In this document: positions 9,101 to 16,528 of the stretch, piece after piece
Numbering within the stretch: the first letter of the stretch is position 1
Layout of the letters: every line of letters begins with the position of its first letter
NCBI GenBank assembly: GCA_016716405.1
Contig: JADJWK010000001.1
Location: 1,550,001-1,614,000 of the forward strand
Length of the DNA: 64,000 bases
Direction of reading: 5' to 3'
From: Candidatus Melainabacteria bacterium
GTDB taxonomy: Bacteria; Cyanobacteriota; Vampirovibrionia; Obscuribacterales; Obscuribacteraceae
Notes under the pieces: generated by a model
Told to the model about the DNA's origin: nothing
Seen by the model: only the letters and a program-made list of their open reading frames with translations
Database searches by the model: none
Made by a program: the position numbers and the translations under genes

Positions 9101-11660
9101 CGAAGAGCTGGTTCGTTATTCTGTCGGATCCATGGGCAATCTGAAGCGCGAGGTGGTCAAGAATTCTCCTCATATCTATGTGAGCGATCTCGAGCCGCTA
9201 TACAGGCAGATAACCGGCGGGACCGACAGCAACTTCGTTCTCTGGCACAATTCCCGCGGCGGCAGCATCAACACGTCCGATGACCTGCGGCGTTCCATAG
9301 AGCGTATCGAGCGGGAAGGGGGACCGGGGGTGATCATGGTCCACACGCGCAACGAGCCTTTCTGGACCGACTCGGGCGGCGGTATCGCCGGCGGCTCGGG
9401 TGGCTGGCATGTGGTCAATATCGAGGGAATAAGACAGGACCCTCGTACCGGTAGGTATCTTGTCGATATCACGAACCAGTGGGACGATGCCGCGCATCAT
9501 ACAGGCGACAGGGCCATTCCCCTCGAGCAACTCTTCGAGTCCATGAAAAAGCCGGACTCAGTAGCCGAGGAGTCTGCGGTTGGCGCGCTGGCAAGAGAAG
9601 TTATCGATGCCAGACCTCCGTCCCGGACAGCTTCTCTAGAGCCCTCGGAGCTCAGGGCTCGATTGAAGCACGGCTCCACAGCGGAGCAAGCTGATCTCAT
9701 TGATACCGTATTCGATGCACTGGCGGTCAAGGGACAGGAGGTCGCAGACCCCCGAGTGCGAGCAATGGTCGAGATTGTAGAGCGCGCCAGGGAACTTCCC
9801 TCGAATGTAAGCATTCCTTACCGGCAGCTTTTGCGTCCCGATACCAGGCTCGAGGCGCTGGAGTTCTATTACAAGGTCATGCCCGACCTGCGTGGTCAGG
9901 CTCACGCTACGCCATCATACGCCCTCGGCGGCCATAAGGCGGAAGATCAGATAGGACATGCGATTTCTTATTCCCTTGACGTCCAGGCGGCCCGGGGCGG
10001 CAGAATGAAGGACTGGATATTCATTCCCTCGGAAGCCGGCTCGGCGGCGGATGCCTTCAAGATGGATGGAGCTCTCTTGAATGTCTCCACAGGCAAGATA
10101 GTCCCGATGGACATAGCTATGAACGAAAAGGCGCTCATGGGGAAAGCGAACGAGCAAATGCCCTGGGCTTTCACTTTGACGAGGGATCATCTAGCCGGTC
10201 TCAGCGAGTCCGAAGTGCCTGACCGTATAGCGTCAATGCTGGAGGACTTTCTTGGAGGCAGGCATTACCCGCCGGCTCTGATGGATTCGTTCTTCCGGCA
10301 TCCCGGTCCGCCGCCGCAATGGCCTTTGGAGAGGTTCTCCGGCGCTCTGGGATCTCAGGCTATAGCCGGAAACAGCCCCGACGGACGACCGCTGCTTCGC
10401 TTCCCGTCCCTTGTCCGAGCTACGGGCAGAACTGCGCAGTCTCTGGATCCGGTCGATGAGCTCACGCAGCTTGCCGGGCAGGCGGAGTTAATGGCCCGCG
10501 AGGGACTTATCTCCGGAGTCGCCGCCAGCAGAATCAAGCATAATATCGAGACCGGTGCTATCAAGCACCGGAGGGCTGAAGTCCTTCTCTCGGATAACCT
10601 CACGCATCGGCTCGAGAATCTGATTGCGATCAAGGAGCTGGATGGACCGGTCAAGGGCTCTGTGCCGGCTTTTGAGCTGGGCACGGAGACAATCCCCAAT
10701 TCCAGGCAAGAGGTCTCTTTCTTGAGAATGAGAGCCCGCGGCTCCTTGCCAGATGTCGAGGGGCATTCCTATTCGGAGTTCAGGATCTATGATGGCGGAT
10801 TCATAATCGGTGTTCTGGATAACGGGCAGAAAGTAGAGCTGGGCACGGCTATGCAGATGGCTCGCCGCCTCCGGTCGGGAATGGACATGGTTTCTTCCAG
10901 TGCCGGAAAAGAACTTGTTTCACTTGCCGGACTTGTGAGTCTCAAAGTCGAGCCGGGCTCGGTTCCATCAAGGCTCGTTACGGATCACGCCGGATTGCAG
11001 GTTCTGGCGGAGGTGATCACTCGTCCTCCCGAGATCATCGATCGAAAAGTCGCCAGTTTGACCGGTTTCCATTCTGAGATCAGCTCGATCTGGCCCGAGG
11101 CGGCTCCGGAAGAGCAGAGGGCCATGGCGAACATGATGCTTGGCTTGCTGGAGCGGACCGGCCGCACTATCGAGCCCGGAGAGCTCAGCAACATAATCGA
11201 GATGAAGAGAGCCGCCTCCTCCCTCGGAATCGAGTTGTCGGACGGGGAAGCCCTTCTATGGTCGAGAGTTAGACCGGGAATTGACGATGAGATCCTGGAG
11301 GATACCCTGAAGAGCTATGGCGGAACAGTGGCGGCGATGGACAGGACCGGCTATTTTCCGAACGATGTTTTCGATTTCGTGATTGGAGTCGCGCCAGGAA
11401 CAAGCCCAAAAGACATACAGATCGCTGCGGTGCAGGCCAAGCTCAAAGACATGGCAGAGTCAGGAAACCCGGCACTGGCAAGACTGGCTGAGGACAAAGA
11501 AGCGCTGGTTGCGGTCCTCACTCGTAAAGGCAACGTGAATGGAAAGCAAGATCTCAGGCTGGCATTGAGGAATCAGCTCTCCTCCTATGGCTTGTCTGAT
11601 CAGGAGGTAGCCTCCCGGCTCGATGAAATCCTTGCTTCACTAAAAGAGGCGCTCAAGTGA
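3126..11660 (+). CDS. Giant annexin-like/FHA multidomain protein (2844 aa)
   Basis: Upstream in-frame codons back to 2820 are the antisense-quality shadow of the kinase tail, so ATG 3126 is taken as start. Residues 1-100 are Ser/Gln/Pro-rich. Residues about 106-775 hold annexin-like helical repeats; GIGTD at 106 and GMGTD at 722 each have an acidic residue exactly 38 positions after the Thr (Asp148, Asp764), as in type II Ca2+ sites. Four or more degenerate copies lie between. A Gly/Ala hydrophobic segment lies at about 869-905. Two FHA domains follow (about 1379-1489, with GR at 1407 and SRDH at 1420; about 1512-1633, with GR at 1531), then an RHS-like DPQGR region. Cys1875, His2095 and Asn2117 resemble a papain-like triad. 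The C-terminus includes a possible PD-(D/E)xK-like fold near 2273-2335. There is no signal peptide. The role is inferred as effector or scaffold; the whole architecture is unfamiliar to me. Confidence 0.85.
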   Translation: MSKPPQDSSNGRTAADISGEHQAGTSADHQERVSQEQTSGADALKIVADSRKTGSSAPLHEVAIVGSEQPSQPAQPATPEHKPLTRPELTAMADAIDQSANGGLLGIGTDKEAINEQLRRLRTPEERRLLDEIYRAKVGHGIEDELRDELSGSDLDKSLALWRSDNVDTARVEVALEEHKEWGFSARSNEICEKDIRDTVSTMNSTQIAAMDADYRARHDGVGIRDALMNDANLSADTKAVLDIYLKGTDRRSDEDTRKLADIALKGKNLDMFNEVFRDASQTARDAFLEDGGREKIMTAFGTPVGRGAGTSRIENEDTRHAMDYVRLGKLDVSTRVSDNTGAVNDNEAAIEQTLKTMTEAERQSYRDGRRLAESGSSRDSLSEADRTSLDYYTRIHDSLTRAGNEREVAKWEDLIDNKEGGLVTRLAAHGGIIDDSLDEVLGTIENMSDEDLTRLKSDPEYLRRVREVLAVDLSEDEQKRANELIDRKLEGGQRSITESIKDKTGFWNTNEEGIYDAIRHMTPEEQARYRDDENFREEVDGLVRSSLDYGHERDAAFELLDSIKKGENPENSIIARLHEHADHFNTDEAGVVADLEKAFKDDPGLRDRIRNDPEYARRFNEAIHAALDPYEYQRYARPLIEDGRLPFKVKAELYNGAFDDNEKGLFQAIASGSPEDWKEIKDDPASVLPFLSESERRVAVNIASQNGEMRPEDKLRAAVIGMGTDVTAIKQVLESMSPAELQKVKDDYLSKYDSDLLGDLMSDEGGSIRELFVDKVGEQPRSDREAFNIASQRVYKSVDGVGRSLVDSLDGTADMSMDALNQYAAGMTEYSRRFEEMPAEKRQELQENLMKAVELYRESESAAADTLVDGAIIAAGIGGAAFTGGVSLSLLACTTVGGALFKVGAKSVIIGNDYEFASTRMLADAATGGIDAATIFLGPAQFAQLARLGKASAGTAARGVLSAADDLALASGRQILKEGASETLERKLFEQVAFAISNGSDSVDDKVISRLAREFAGSADDIPQVKQLIGRSLQEAVNAEAKSAIKATARELALNTAAGNVGGGLSGMVYGATEWDASRSLGDNLAILSQQGLTGAAMGSGMAFGFTAGFKAVGRGIGALRHVDAPNGSVVDDAAADVLQDAGHAPKMVAASGALAVSEQAGARGLKKAVEEAAPGKLHADAHIDAGSPRTEVGESAPVDFSPERTEVGRGLDSSVDQRVPVEGDNQGFSFGDRVLVKGSDEGILKGVDFETGEPIIEFADREHYAVVFRPVEDISQYRPIKIGGHEFYRDQAGHVYSINDFGRGPIASRVYKYEVVDGKTIAHALPTGNEAVTPRLEPRAEPDRDPRRLPVDRSPLEPPDLPVSAGLRSGEGYHSTGIYDGAYITVNGQRIAGAPSYDGSPLSLGRNSLGSRLDDYVSRDHAQIKWDPEQQMYFLEERSSNGTFLKRSGESEFQYLPGGRENPYRVYIGPSDTVRLGDLQGPEIRLNVPDSNLNANLRPRVGPAGDVDVRVFFDGKPLQINDDGEMMIGRVHQQVGAEGLSDLLDRRVASNHAKLSFDETAGKWKFTDLTGAKRVGGGDYTGTVVVRQGGNGTYIRREGGKVEFIQGESTYLGPNDSVHLGSPDGPELKFITNPGHRLADGRVEVPRKNFDMAVKRPDGTTEITTFLHFRRLEDPQGRVIQSLDPQGRRRGFDYDSEGALQRMKFDDESIVERTAGDVWVRTTADGRRSEFFRGDIEIEPDGAIKFRDPGEPPAYTIDRVDGTREIVHSNGRVEYRNVDFYTELGYMNAIMNSFPDSGQRLRFKQMMNDFERRAAQDGLSAQEKALTFHHVRRLYQAEYGAFLTAPERSHLAEQIFYLAAHPEKVCQGANSTCNVSTLERRLFAKNPSEAVKLISDVVITGKYVTANGVKVDLGRIPGVLAPDSEARMLARGFSPDGSDLKIDGRRTYASQIFETTAVNLNWAQSAEYKIKPGDMVVYEKVPGPVTGTGTEELVRYSVGSMGNLKREVVKNSPHIYVSDLEPLYRQITGGTDSNFVLWHNSRGGSINTSDDLRRSIERIEREGGPGVIMVHTRNEPFWTDSGGGIAGGSGGWHVVNIEGIRQDPRTGRYLVDITNQWDDAAHHTGDRAIPLEQLFESMKKPDSVAEESAVGALAREVIDARPPSRTASLEPSELRARLKHGSTAEQADLIDTVFDALAVKGQEVADPRVRAMVEIVERARELPSNVSIPYRQLLRPDTRLEALEFYYKVMPDLRGQAHATPSYALGGHKAEDQIGHAISYSLDVQAARGGRMKDWIFIPSEAGSAADAFKMDGALLNVSTGKIVPMDIAMNEKALMGKANEQMPWAFTLTRDHLAGLSESEVPDRIASMLEDFLGGRHYPPALMDSFFRHPGPPPQWPLERFSGALGSQAIAGNSPDGRPLLRFPSLVRATGRTAQSLDPVDELTQLAGQAELMAREGLISGVAASRIKHNIETGAIKHRRAEVLLSDNLTHRLENLIAIKELDGPVKGSVPAFELGTETIPNSRQEVSFLRMRARGSLPDVEGHSYSEFRIYDGGFIIGVLDNGQKVELGTAMQMARRLRSGMDMVSSSAGKELVSLAGLVSLKVEPGSVPSRLVTDHAGLQVLAEVITRPPEIIDRKVASLTGFHSEISSIWPEAAPEEQRAMANMMLGLLERTGRTIEPGELSNIIEMKRAASSLGIELSDGEALLWSRVRPGIDDEILEDTLKSYGGTVAAMDRTGYFPNDVFDFVIGVAPGTSPKDIQIAAVQAKLKDMAESGNPALARLAEDKEALVAVLTRKGNVNGKQDLRLALRNQLSSYGLSDQEVASRLDEILASLKEALK

Positions 11661-12181
11661 AAGGAGCTGGCATCTTGATCGAGAAGCAGGGGCGCATCGA
11701 GAGACTTGCGCTTTCGGGCACCTGGTCGGAGCGGCTGGATGCCGGGGCGAGTCTGGGTCTGGCCGATCTCAGGGAGTTTAGCCCTGATGGCGAGAAAGAG
11801 GTGAGGCTATGCTTTTATTACAGGGGGTATCCGGTAAGCCCGGTCTCCGGCTCGTCCTTCAAGAAGATTCTCGAGTCTCCGGCTCATATTCTGGTCAAGA
11901 GTGAAATAGCCAGTCTCGGGGAGATTCTGGCTGATGTTGCATCACCGGAGCTTTTTTCCATACTTTCGATAAGGACAATGGAGCTGAGAGGAAAGGTGGT
12001 TCTGGCGCTCGATGGACGCTGGACCAGGCAGCGCTGGGACACTCATTCGATCTATATTGCCGCGGATGCGGATGCCCGAGTAATTCAACAGGTCTATCTG
12101 CTCGCGCCGCCGGACCGCTTTCCGGTCTATCTGTCCCGGCTGAAAACGGCCCTGAAGGAGCTCGACTGGAGTATCGATTGA
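11657..12181 (+). CDS. Small protein coupled to the giant gene; possible partner or immunity protein
   Basis: A 174-residue soluble protein with no signal peptide or membrane segment and no fold I recognise. Its GTG start overlaps the stop of the giant gene (GTGA), and a GAGG motif lies about 8 bases upstream, so the two are translationally coupled. The composition is mixed alpha/beta, with a hydrophobic strand-rich middle and a C-terminal helix. A small unrelated gene coupled directly behind a large multidomain protein with enzyme-like C-terminal modules is the usual layout of effector-immunity or enzyme-chaperone pairs. That role is an inference from position only. Confidence 0.7.
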   Translation: MKGAGILIEKQGRIERLALSGTWSERLDAGASLGLADLREFSPDGEKEVRLCFYYRGYPVSPVSGSSFKKILESPAHILVKSEIASLGEILADVASPELFSILSIRTMELRGKVVLALDGRWTRQRWDTHSIYIAADADARVIQQVYLLAPPDRFPVYLSRLKTALKELDWSID

Positions 12182-12243
12182 GTCTCCCGAGCCATGATTT
12201 CTTCTATCGTGAAGTAGATCTCGGTCAAGCTCGTTAGCTTATG

Positions 12244-12249
12244 CTAGGA
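12244..12249 (+). promoter_or_regulatory. Possible -10 element before cyclophilin
   Basis: TAGGAT preceded by TGC gives an extended -10 look, about 40 bases before the ATG at 12290. No clear -35 box is visible. Confidence 0.3.
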
Positions 12250-12289
12250 TGACCATTCTGGATCAGACTGTGACTACAGGAGCAGGTGA

Positions 12290-12895
12290 ATGAAGATTTC
12301 CCGACGGGTTTTACTGACCGCTGTTTCAGCTATTTTCGCTTCCCAGGTATTCAGCCTCTCCGGGGCTATTGCTGCCGGGCAGGGTGTATACGCAAAATTC
12401 GTTACCACCGAAGGCACCTTTACAGCCAGGCTATTCGACAAGCAGGCCCCCAAGACCGTGGCTAATTTCGTCGGTCTGGCCGAAGGCACGAAAGAATGGA
12501 AAAACCCCAAGACAGGAGCCACCGAGAAAGGCAAGCCTTTCTATAACGGGCTCATCTTCCACCGGGTCATCGACGGTTTCATGCTCCAGGGCGGATGCCC
12601 CCTGGGTATGGGCTACGGCGACCCCGGCTATAAATTCGCTGATGAGTTCAGCCCTCAGCTCCGGCACTCCAAAGCCGGTATGCTCTCCATGGCCAATTCC
12701 GGTCCCAATACCAATGGCAGCCAGTTTTTCGTCACCCTGGCTCCCACCCCTCACCTGGACAACAAGCATTCGATCTTCGGGGAAGTGGTGGAAGGTATGG
12801 ATGTCGTCAAGAAAATCGGCTCCACTCGTACCGGCCCCAACGATCGCCCGGTCAAGCCCATCGTCATGAAACAGGTGATTATCGAGCGCCGCTAA
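12290..12895 (+). CDS. Secreted peptidyl-prolyl cis-trans isomerase (cyclophilin)
   Basis: A 201-residue cyclophilin. An N-terminal signal peptide (KISRR followed by a hydrophobic stretch ending near AIAA at residue 29) points to export. The cyclophilin core includes FHRVIDGFMLQGG (catalytic Arg), the GPNTNGSQFFVT motif and the HLDNKHSIFGEV motif; these are the signature catalytic and substrate-binding elements, so the enzyme should be active. It would assist folding of exported proteins. A good AGGAG lies about 8 bases before the ATG. It stands alone, with a terminator after it. Confidence 0.95.
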   Translation: MKISRRVLLTAVSAIFASQVFSLSGAIAAGQGVYAKFVTTEGTFTARLFDKQAPKTVANFVGLAEGTKEWKNPKTGATEKGKPFYNGLIFHRVIDGFMLQGGCPLGMGYGDPGYKFADEFSPQLRHSKAGMLSMANSGPNTNGSQFFVTLAPTPHLDNKHSIFGEVVEGMDVVKKIGSTRTGPNDRPVKPIVMKQVIIERR

Positions 12896-12896
12896 T

Positions 12897-12926
12897 AATC
12901 TCCTTGAGATCAATCTCCTTGAGATC
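12897..12926 (+). repeat. Two tandem 15-bp repeats after the cyclophilin stop
   Basis: The unit AATCTCCTTGAGATC occurs twice back to back (12897-12911, 12912-12926), followed by AATC. It lies between the stop codon and the terminator and has no evident function. Confidence 0.8.
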
Positions 12927-12938
12927 AATCGCCAGAGC

Positions 12939-12971
12939 CCGGGGCGGGGGAACTTCCCTCCCCGGTTTTTC
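12939..12971 (+). terminator. Intrinsic terminator after cyclophilin
   Basis: A G/C-rich stem (CCGGGGCGGG at 12939-12948 against CCCTCCCCGG at 12956-12965, one mismatch) is followed by five T residues. Confidence 0.75.
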
Positions 12972-13076
12972 TTTGTATGCCGGTGTTTTCCGGTGCTTTC
13001 GCCTGCCACATCTTCCTAACAAACCGGGTCCATACTCCAGGCATCCCCTCAAAAACCGCTCGCTGGAGAAAACATC

Positions 13077-13985
13077 ATGTCAGGACCAGGTCAATTCGAG
13101 AATGTCGGACGCATAGTCGATTGCGTCGACCAGGGCAAAGACGCCAATCACTTGCTCGACGGCATGAGCAATCAAGAGAACCGGGAGCTGATGAGACTGA
13201 TCAGAGAAGGCAGAAACAACGGCTCCGGCAATCAGTATCTTCCCGACCTTACCATTACTATCAACAGCGACGGCATCGATTTCAACCAGAAAGGACCTTT
13301 CCCCGGCGGCGTTTGCGAAGCCCCTGGCGGTCTCGCCATGTCGGCGGCTGGCGGCGAGCGCGGCCAGAGATCCGTAGAGCAAAAGCCCGAGCAGAGAGCC
13401 GAAAAGCGCACTACCGATCCCGAGCTCGCCAGAGTCATGGAAGGCTGGGAACATGATGCCAGGCAGCAGCGCCGGGAAGCAACAGTGATCGGTTTTACCG
13501 ACGGTATCACCGGCAATGTCGGCGACTGCATGAACGATCGTTTCGACCAGACCGCCAAGCTCGAGCTCCGCCAGAATCTCATGCGTCTCAAGGAGCAATC
13601 TCCTGAGGTGGTGGAGAAGGTGATGACCAACCTGGAGAAAGAATTCGGTCGCGGTCAGAGTCTCGAGAGGCTCCCCGTGATAGGCGATCTCGTCGCCCAG
13701 ACCCGCTCCGGCATGGATGTCACCTATGCCAAAGACGAAAACGGCAACGACATCAAGAGCCAGCCTCTCGAGATCCACTTCAAAGGCTCGTTCAATAATG
13801 GTGTCGGCGGCGAGACCATCTATATGAACAAGACCCTAGCCGAAAATGCCGAGATCGCCCGGGCCGAGTTCAAGTCCACCGGGGACACCGTGGGCACCGG
13901 CGGCAGCAAGCAGATGTACGAGCTCAACCGCGATATGGGTCAGCTTCCCGAAGAGAAGAAGCTGTGGTTCGACAGAGTTAAATAG
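13077..13985 (+). CDS. Uncharacterised 302-residue protein
   Basis: I do not recognise this protein. It is hydrophilic, with no signal peptide or membrane segment. Residues about 1-65 form one segment (ending LPDLTITINSDGIDF). A Gly/Ala and Glu/Arg/Gln-rich linker follows (about 80-125), then a helical region of about 130-215 that includes LELRQNLMRLKEQSPEVVEKV. The last third reads like beta strands followed by a helix. GGAGAA lies 5 bases before the ATG, supporting the start. It sits alone between two terminators. The hydrophilic repetitive style resembles the nearby giant protein, but no clear homologous segment is visible. Confidence 0.8.
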   Translation: MSGPGQFENVGRIVDCVDQGKDANHLLDGMSNQENRELMRLIREGRNNGSGNQYLPDLTITINSDGIDFNQKGPFPGGVCEAPGGLAMSAAGGERGQRSVEQKPEQRAEKRTTDPELARVMEGWEHDARQQRREATVIGFTDGITGNVGDCMNDRFDQTAKLELRQNLMRLKEQSPEVVEKVMTNLEKEFGRGQSLERLPVIGDLVAQTRSGMDVTYAKDENGNDIKSQPLEIHFKGSFNNGVGGETIYMNKTLAENAEIARAEFKSTGDTVGTGGSKQMYELNRDMGQLPEEKKLWFDRVK

Positions 13986-13997
13986 GGGGTGCACAGT

Positions 13998-14030
13998 CCC
14001 GGAGATTGCAAGATCTCCGGGATTGTCCTT
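13998..14030 (+). terminator. Terminator-like hairpin after the 302-residue gene
   Basis: A perfect 9-bp stem (13998-14006 with 14013-14021) with a 6-base loop follows the stop by about 12 bases. The downstream T-tract is weak. Confidence 0.6.
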
Positions 14031-14231
14031 TGATCCCGGGCCGGGCTTGTGGTTTCTCTATTTTCGAGAGGGCTGGATTTAATGCAACACACGTAAAGCG
14101 GTTTGTTAATTCTGCTTGACACTGGAACCGCTTGTGGTGGCAGTGTTTGAAAAATGGAAAATCCCGGAAACCCTGATTTTACAAAAGTTCATTACCGTTG
14201 CAGCAAAAAAAGTCAGTTCGAAAAAAGAGAT

Positions 14232-15758
14232 CTACTCACTGAAGCGGGGCAGAGTGAACCAGAATGTGCTGCCGGTAGTAATGCCTGTTTTCGAGCCGGT
14301 CCCGGGTTCTGTTTCGGAAGCTTCTGAGTCTGCCGGGGCGACTCCGATGCTTCCCCTGTGGGCGTCGATGATTCCCCGGCAGATCGCCAGTCCGAGGCCG
14401 AAGCCCTGTACCTGACCGGTTTCGTCCGTGTCGTCTCCGGGCTCTATTTGCTGGAAGCGGTCGAATATTTTTTCGCGCAGCCCCTCAGGAATTCCCCTGC
14501 CCCGATCGCTTATCCGCACGGTGACGGTCTCTTCGTCGGAGGCGGAGCTGACGGTTATGCGCTCTTTTTCCGGGGAGAATTTGATGGCATTGCTCAGGAG
14601 ATTGACCAGGACCTGCTCGATTCGCCCGGCATCGCAGTCGAGCTCGATGGGTTTGCAGAGATTGGCAAGCTCGATCCTTTTCTTTTCAGCCAGCGGTGTT
14701 ACCGTCGCGATCGCATCGTCCACCAGGGACTCGAGCTCGCAGGGCTGGTAATCGAGCTTGAGGCTTCCCGAATCGATCTTGTCGATGGTGAGCAGATCGT
14801 TTATCAATCGCATGACTGTGTCTATATTGCGCTCGGCACCGGCCAGTCTCTTTACGCCGCTCTCGTCGAGCTTGCCGAACTTGCCTTCGGCGGCCACGGC
14901 AAGAGTGCCCTGCACGGCGGTGAGGGGGCTTCTTATGTCGTGGCTGATCATCGAAACGAACTCCTGCTTGCTTTTCTCCAGGCGCTCCAGGGTGCCGGTC
15001 ATGTCGTGGAAAGCCCGGTCCAGATCGGCAATCTCGTCTTTGCCTACGACTTTGGCGGCCAGAGGCTGACGTTTGAGAAAGCGCTCGAGATTGCCGTGCA
15101 CCACCCCTAGACGGTAAGTGATCCGGCGGCTGAAATAGAGAGAGAGCCAGATGCTTATAGCGATACTGAAGGCGATGGCGAACATCACTACTGTTTTGAG
15201 CTTCTCGGCGTATTCCCGGCCTTCCTGTACTCTTTTCTCCAGGGACTGTCTTTCCTCGGCGACGATCTCTTCGATGGTGGCAAGTAGAGGCCCGTAGATA
15301 TTTGTTATTCGATCGCGAAAACGCTTGATATTGCCCGGCTTTCCTGCCGGGTCGTCGGGACCTTTAGGCAATCCCTGGGCGAAGATGATATCCATCATCT
15401 TCTCGCTGTTTCGTTTCAGCAGATAGATCCGCTCGAGTCTCTCGTAATTCCCTTTGGAGAGCTTCTCGAGCTTGTCGAAAGTGCGCTGCATCGTATCGGC
15501 GCGGTTGCGGAATTTCGCCAGCTCGGTCATGTCGCGAGTGTAGAAATACTGCACCATGGCCTCGCCACCGTCGTAGAGAATCTTGTTGAGACTATTGGCC
15601 TCTTCCATGATCTGCTTGGAGACAGCTTCTTGCTTGATCGCGTTATTTGATTGATCGAGCAGGTAGAGAATCATTCCCAGTGCCACCAGTTCGCAGGCGA
15701 GGGGGATCAAAATAATGATCAATCCCTGGTGAGCTACTTTGAGGTTCAGACCGCTCAT
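14232..15758 (-). CDS. Membrane sensor histidine kinase
   Basis: A 508-residue two-component sensor. Two membrane helices (about 12-33 and 190-210) flank an extracytoplasmic helical sensor region of about 155 residues. A HAMP-type linker follows, then HisKA with the phospho-acceptor His in SHDIRSPL, and a HATPase_c domain with N-box NLLSNAIKFSP, G1 DRGRGIP and G2 GFGLGLA. All catalytic elements are present. It is divergently arranged with the response regulator at 15836, the obvious partner, across a 77-base shared promoter region. The signal sensed is unknown. The C-terminus carries a Ser/Thr/Gly-rich insertion before the final FWFTLP. Confidence 0.93.
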   Translation of the reverse strand: MSGLNLKVAHQGLIIILIPLACELVALGMILYLLDQSNNAIKQEAVSKQIMEEANSLNKILYDGGEAMVQYFYTRDMTELAKFRNRADTMQRTFDKLEKLSKGNYERLERIYLLKRNSEKMMDIIFAQGLPKGPDDPAGKPGNIKRFRDRITNIYGPLLATIEEIVAEERQSLEKRVQEGREYAEKLKTVVMFAIAFSIAISIWLSLYFSRRITYRLGVVHGNLERFLKRQPLAAKVVGKDEIADLDRAFHDMTGTLERLEKSKQEFVSMISHDIRSPLTAVQGTLAVAAEGKFGKLDESGVKRLAGAERNIDTVMRLINDLLTIDKIDSGSLKLDYQPCELESLVDDAIATVTPLAEKKRIELANLCKPIELDCDAGRIEQVLVNLLSNAIKFSPEKERITVSSASDEETVTVRISDRGRGIPEGLREKIFDRFQQIEPGDDTDETGQVQGFGLGLAICRGIIDAHRGSIGVAPADSEASETEPGTGSKTGITTGSTFWFTLPRFSE

Positions 15759-15835
15759 TGCCCTGTCGATATCCTGGATACTCGTATAGTATATTGCAAG
15801 TGGTAAGCGAGATTGAAAATCAGCGAGAGTCTCGA

Positions 15836-16510
15836 ATGGCTAAGATTCTGATCGTCGAGGACGACCTGCAGGTGGCAGACAATGTCCGGGACTGGCTCAC
15901 GGACGAGAATCATGTCGTGGAGGCGGTGCATACAGGAGCCGAGGCCTCGTTCCGGCTGGAGACCTATTACTACGACCTGGTGGTGCTCGATATCAACCTT
16001 CCCGATGCCACCGGGGTCGAGATCTGCCGGAGCTATCGCAGTCAGGGTGGGACTGCCCGGGTGATCATGCTGACCGGATTGAGCGAGATCGATGATAAAG
16101 AGCGAGGTTTTTCCGTCGGCGCCGACGATTATCTCACCAAGCCTTTCCATCCCAGGGAGCTTTCAGCCAGGATCCGGGCTCTCATGCGCCGGGTCGAGGA
16201 GCCTGATACCAAGGCAGTGCTCAGGGTTCGGGATCTTGAGCTCGATAGCGGCACGCGCTGTGTGCGCCGGGGCGGAGCCGAGATCAATCTGCTTCCCCGG
16301 GAGTTCGATCTGCTTTGCTTCCTGATGCGAAGCCCCAACGAGCTTTTCTCGCAAGAGGCGATTCTGGCCAGGGTCTGGTCCGATGGCGGTGACGTCAATA
16401 CCGGCACGGTTCGTTTCCATATCCGCAAGCTCCGGGAGAAGCTCGATCTGGAAGGAGAAAGACCGTATATAAGAACAGTCCATCGCCAGGGATATATGCT
16501 CGAGGCTTGA
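15836..16510 (+). CDS. OmpR/PhoB-family response regulator
   Basis: A 224-residue regulator. The receiver domain has the acidic pair in LIVEDD, the phospho-acceptor Asp in VVLDINLP, the Thr in MLTG and the Lys in YLTKPFHP. The C-terminal winged helix ends in VRFHIRKLREKL and YIRTVHRQGYML, as in the OmpR/PhoB class. The ATG at 15836 begins directly at MAKILIVEDD; an upstream extension to 15758 would run into the divergent kinase start and is rejected. It is the partner of the adjacent sensor kinase. Confidence 0.94.
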   Translation: MAKILIVEDDLQVADNVRDWLTDENHVVEAVHTGAEASFRLETYYYDLVVLDINLPDATGVEICRSYRSQGGTARVIMLTGLSEIDDKERGFSVGADDYLTKPFHPRELSARIRALMRRVEEPDTKAVLRVRDLELDSGTRCVRRGGAEINLLPREFDLLCFLMRSPNELFSQEAILARVWSDGGDVNTGTVRFHIRKLREKLDLEGERPYIRTVHRQGYMLEA

Positions 16511-16528
16511 GACCGTTTTTTACGGATT

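Noticed and set aside
15758..15835. Longer N-terminus for the response regulator from 15758
   Set aside because: It would overlap the divergent kinase start and precede the receiver's normal first strand; ATG 15836 starts directly at MAKILIVEDD.
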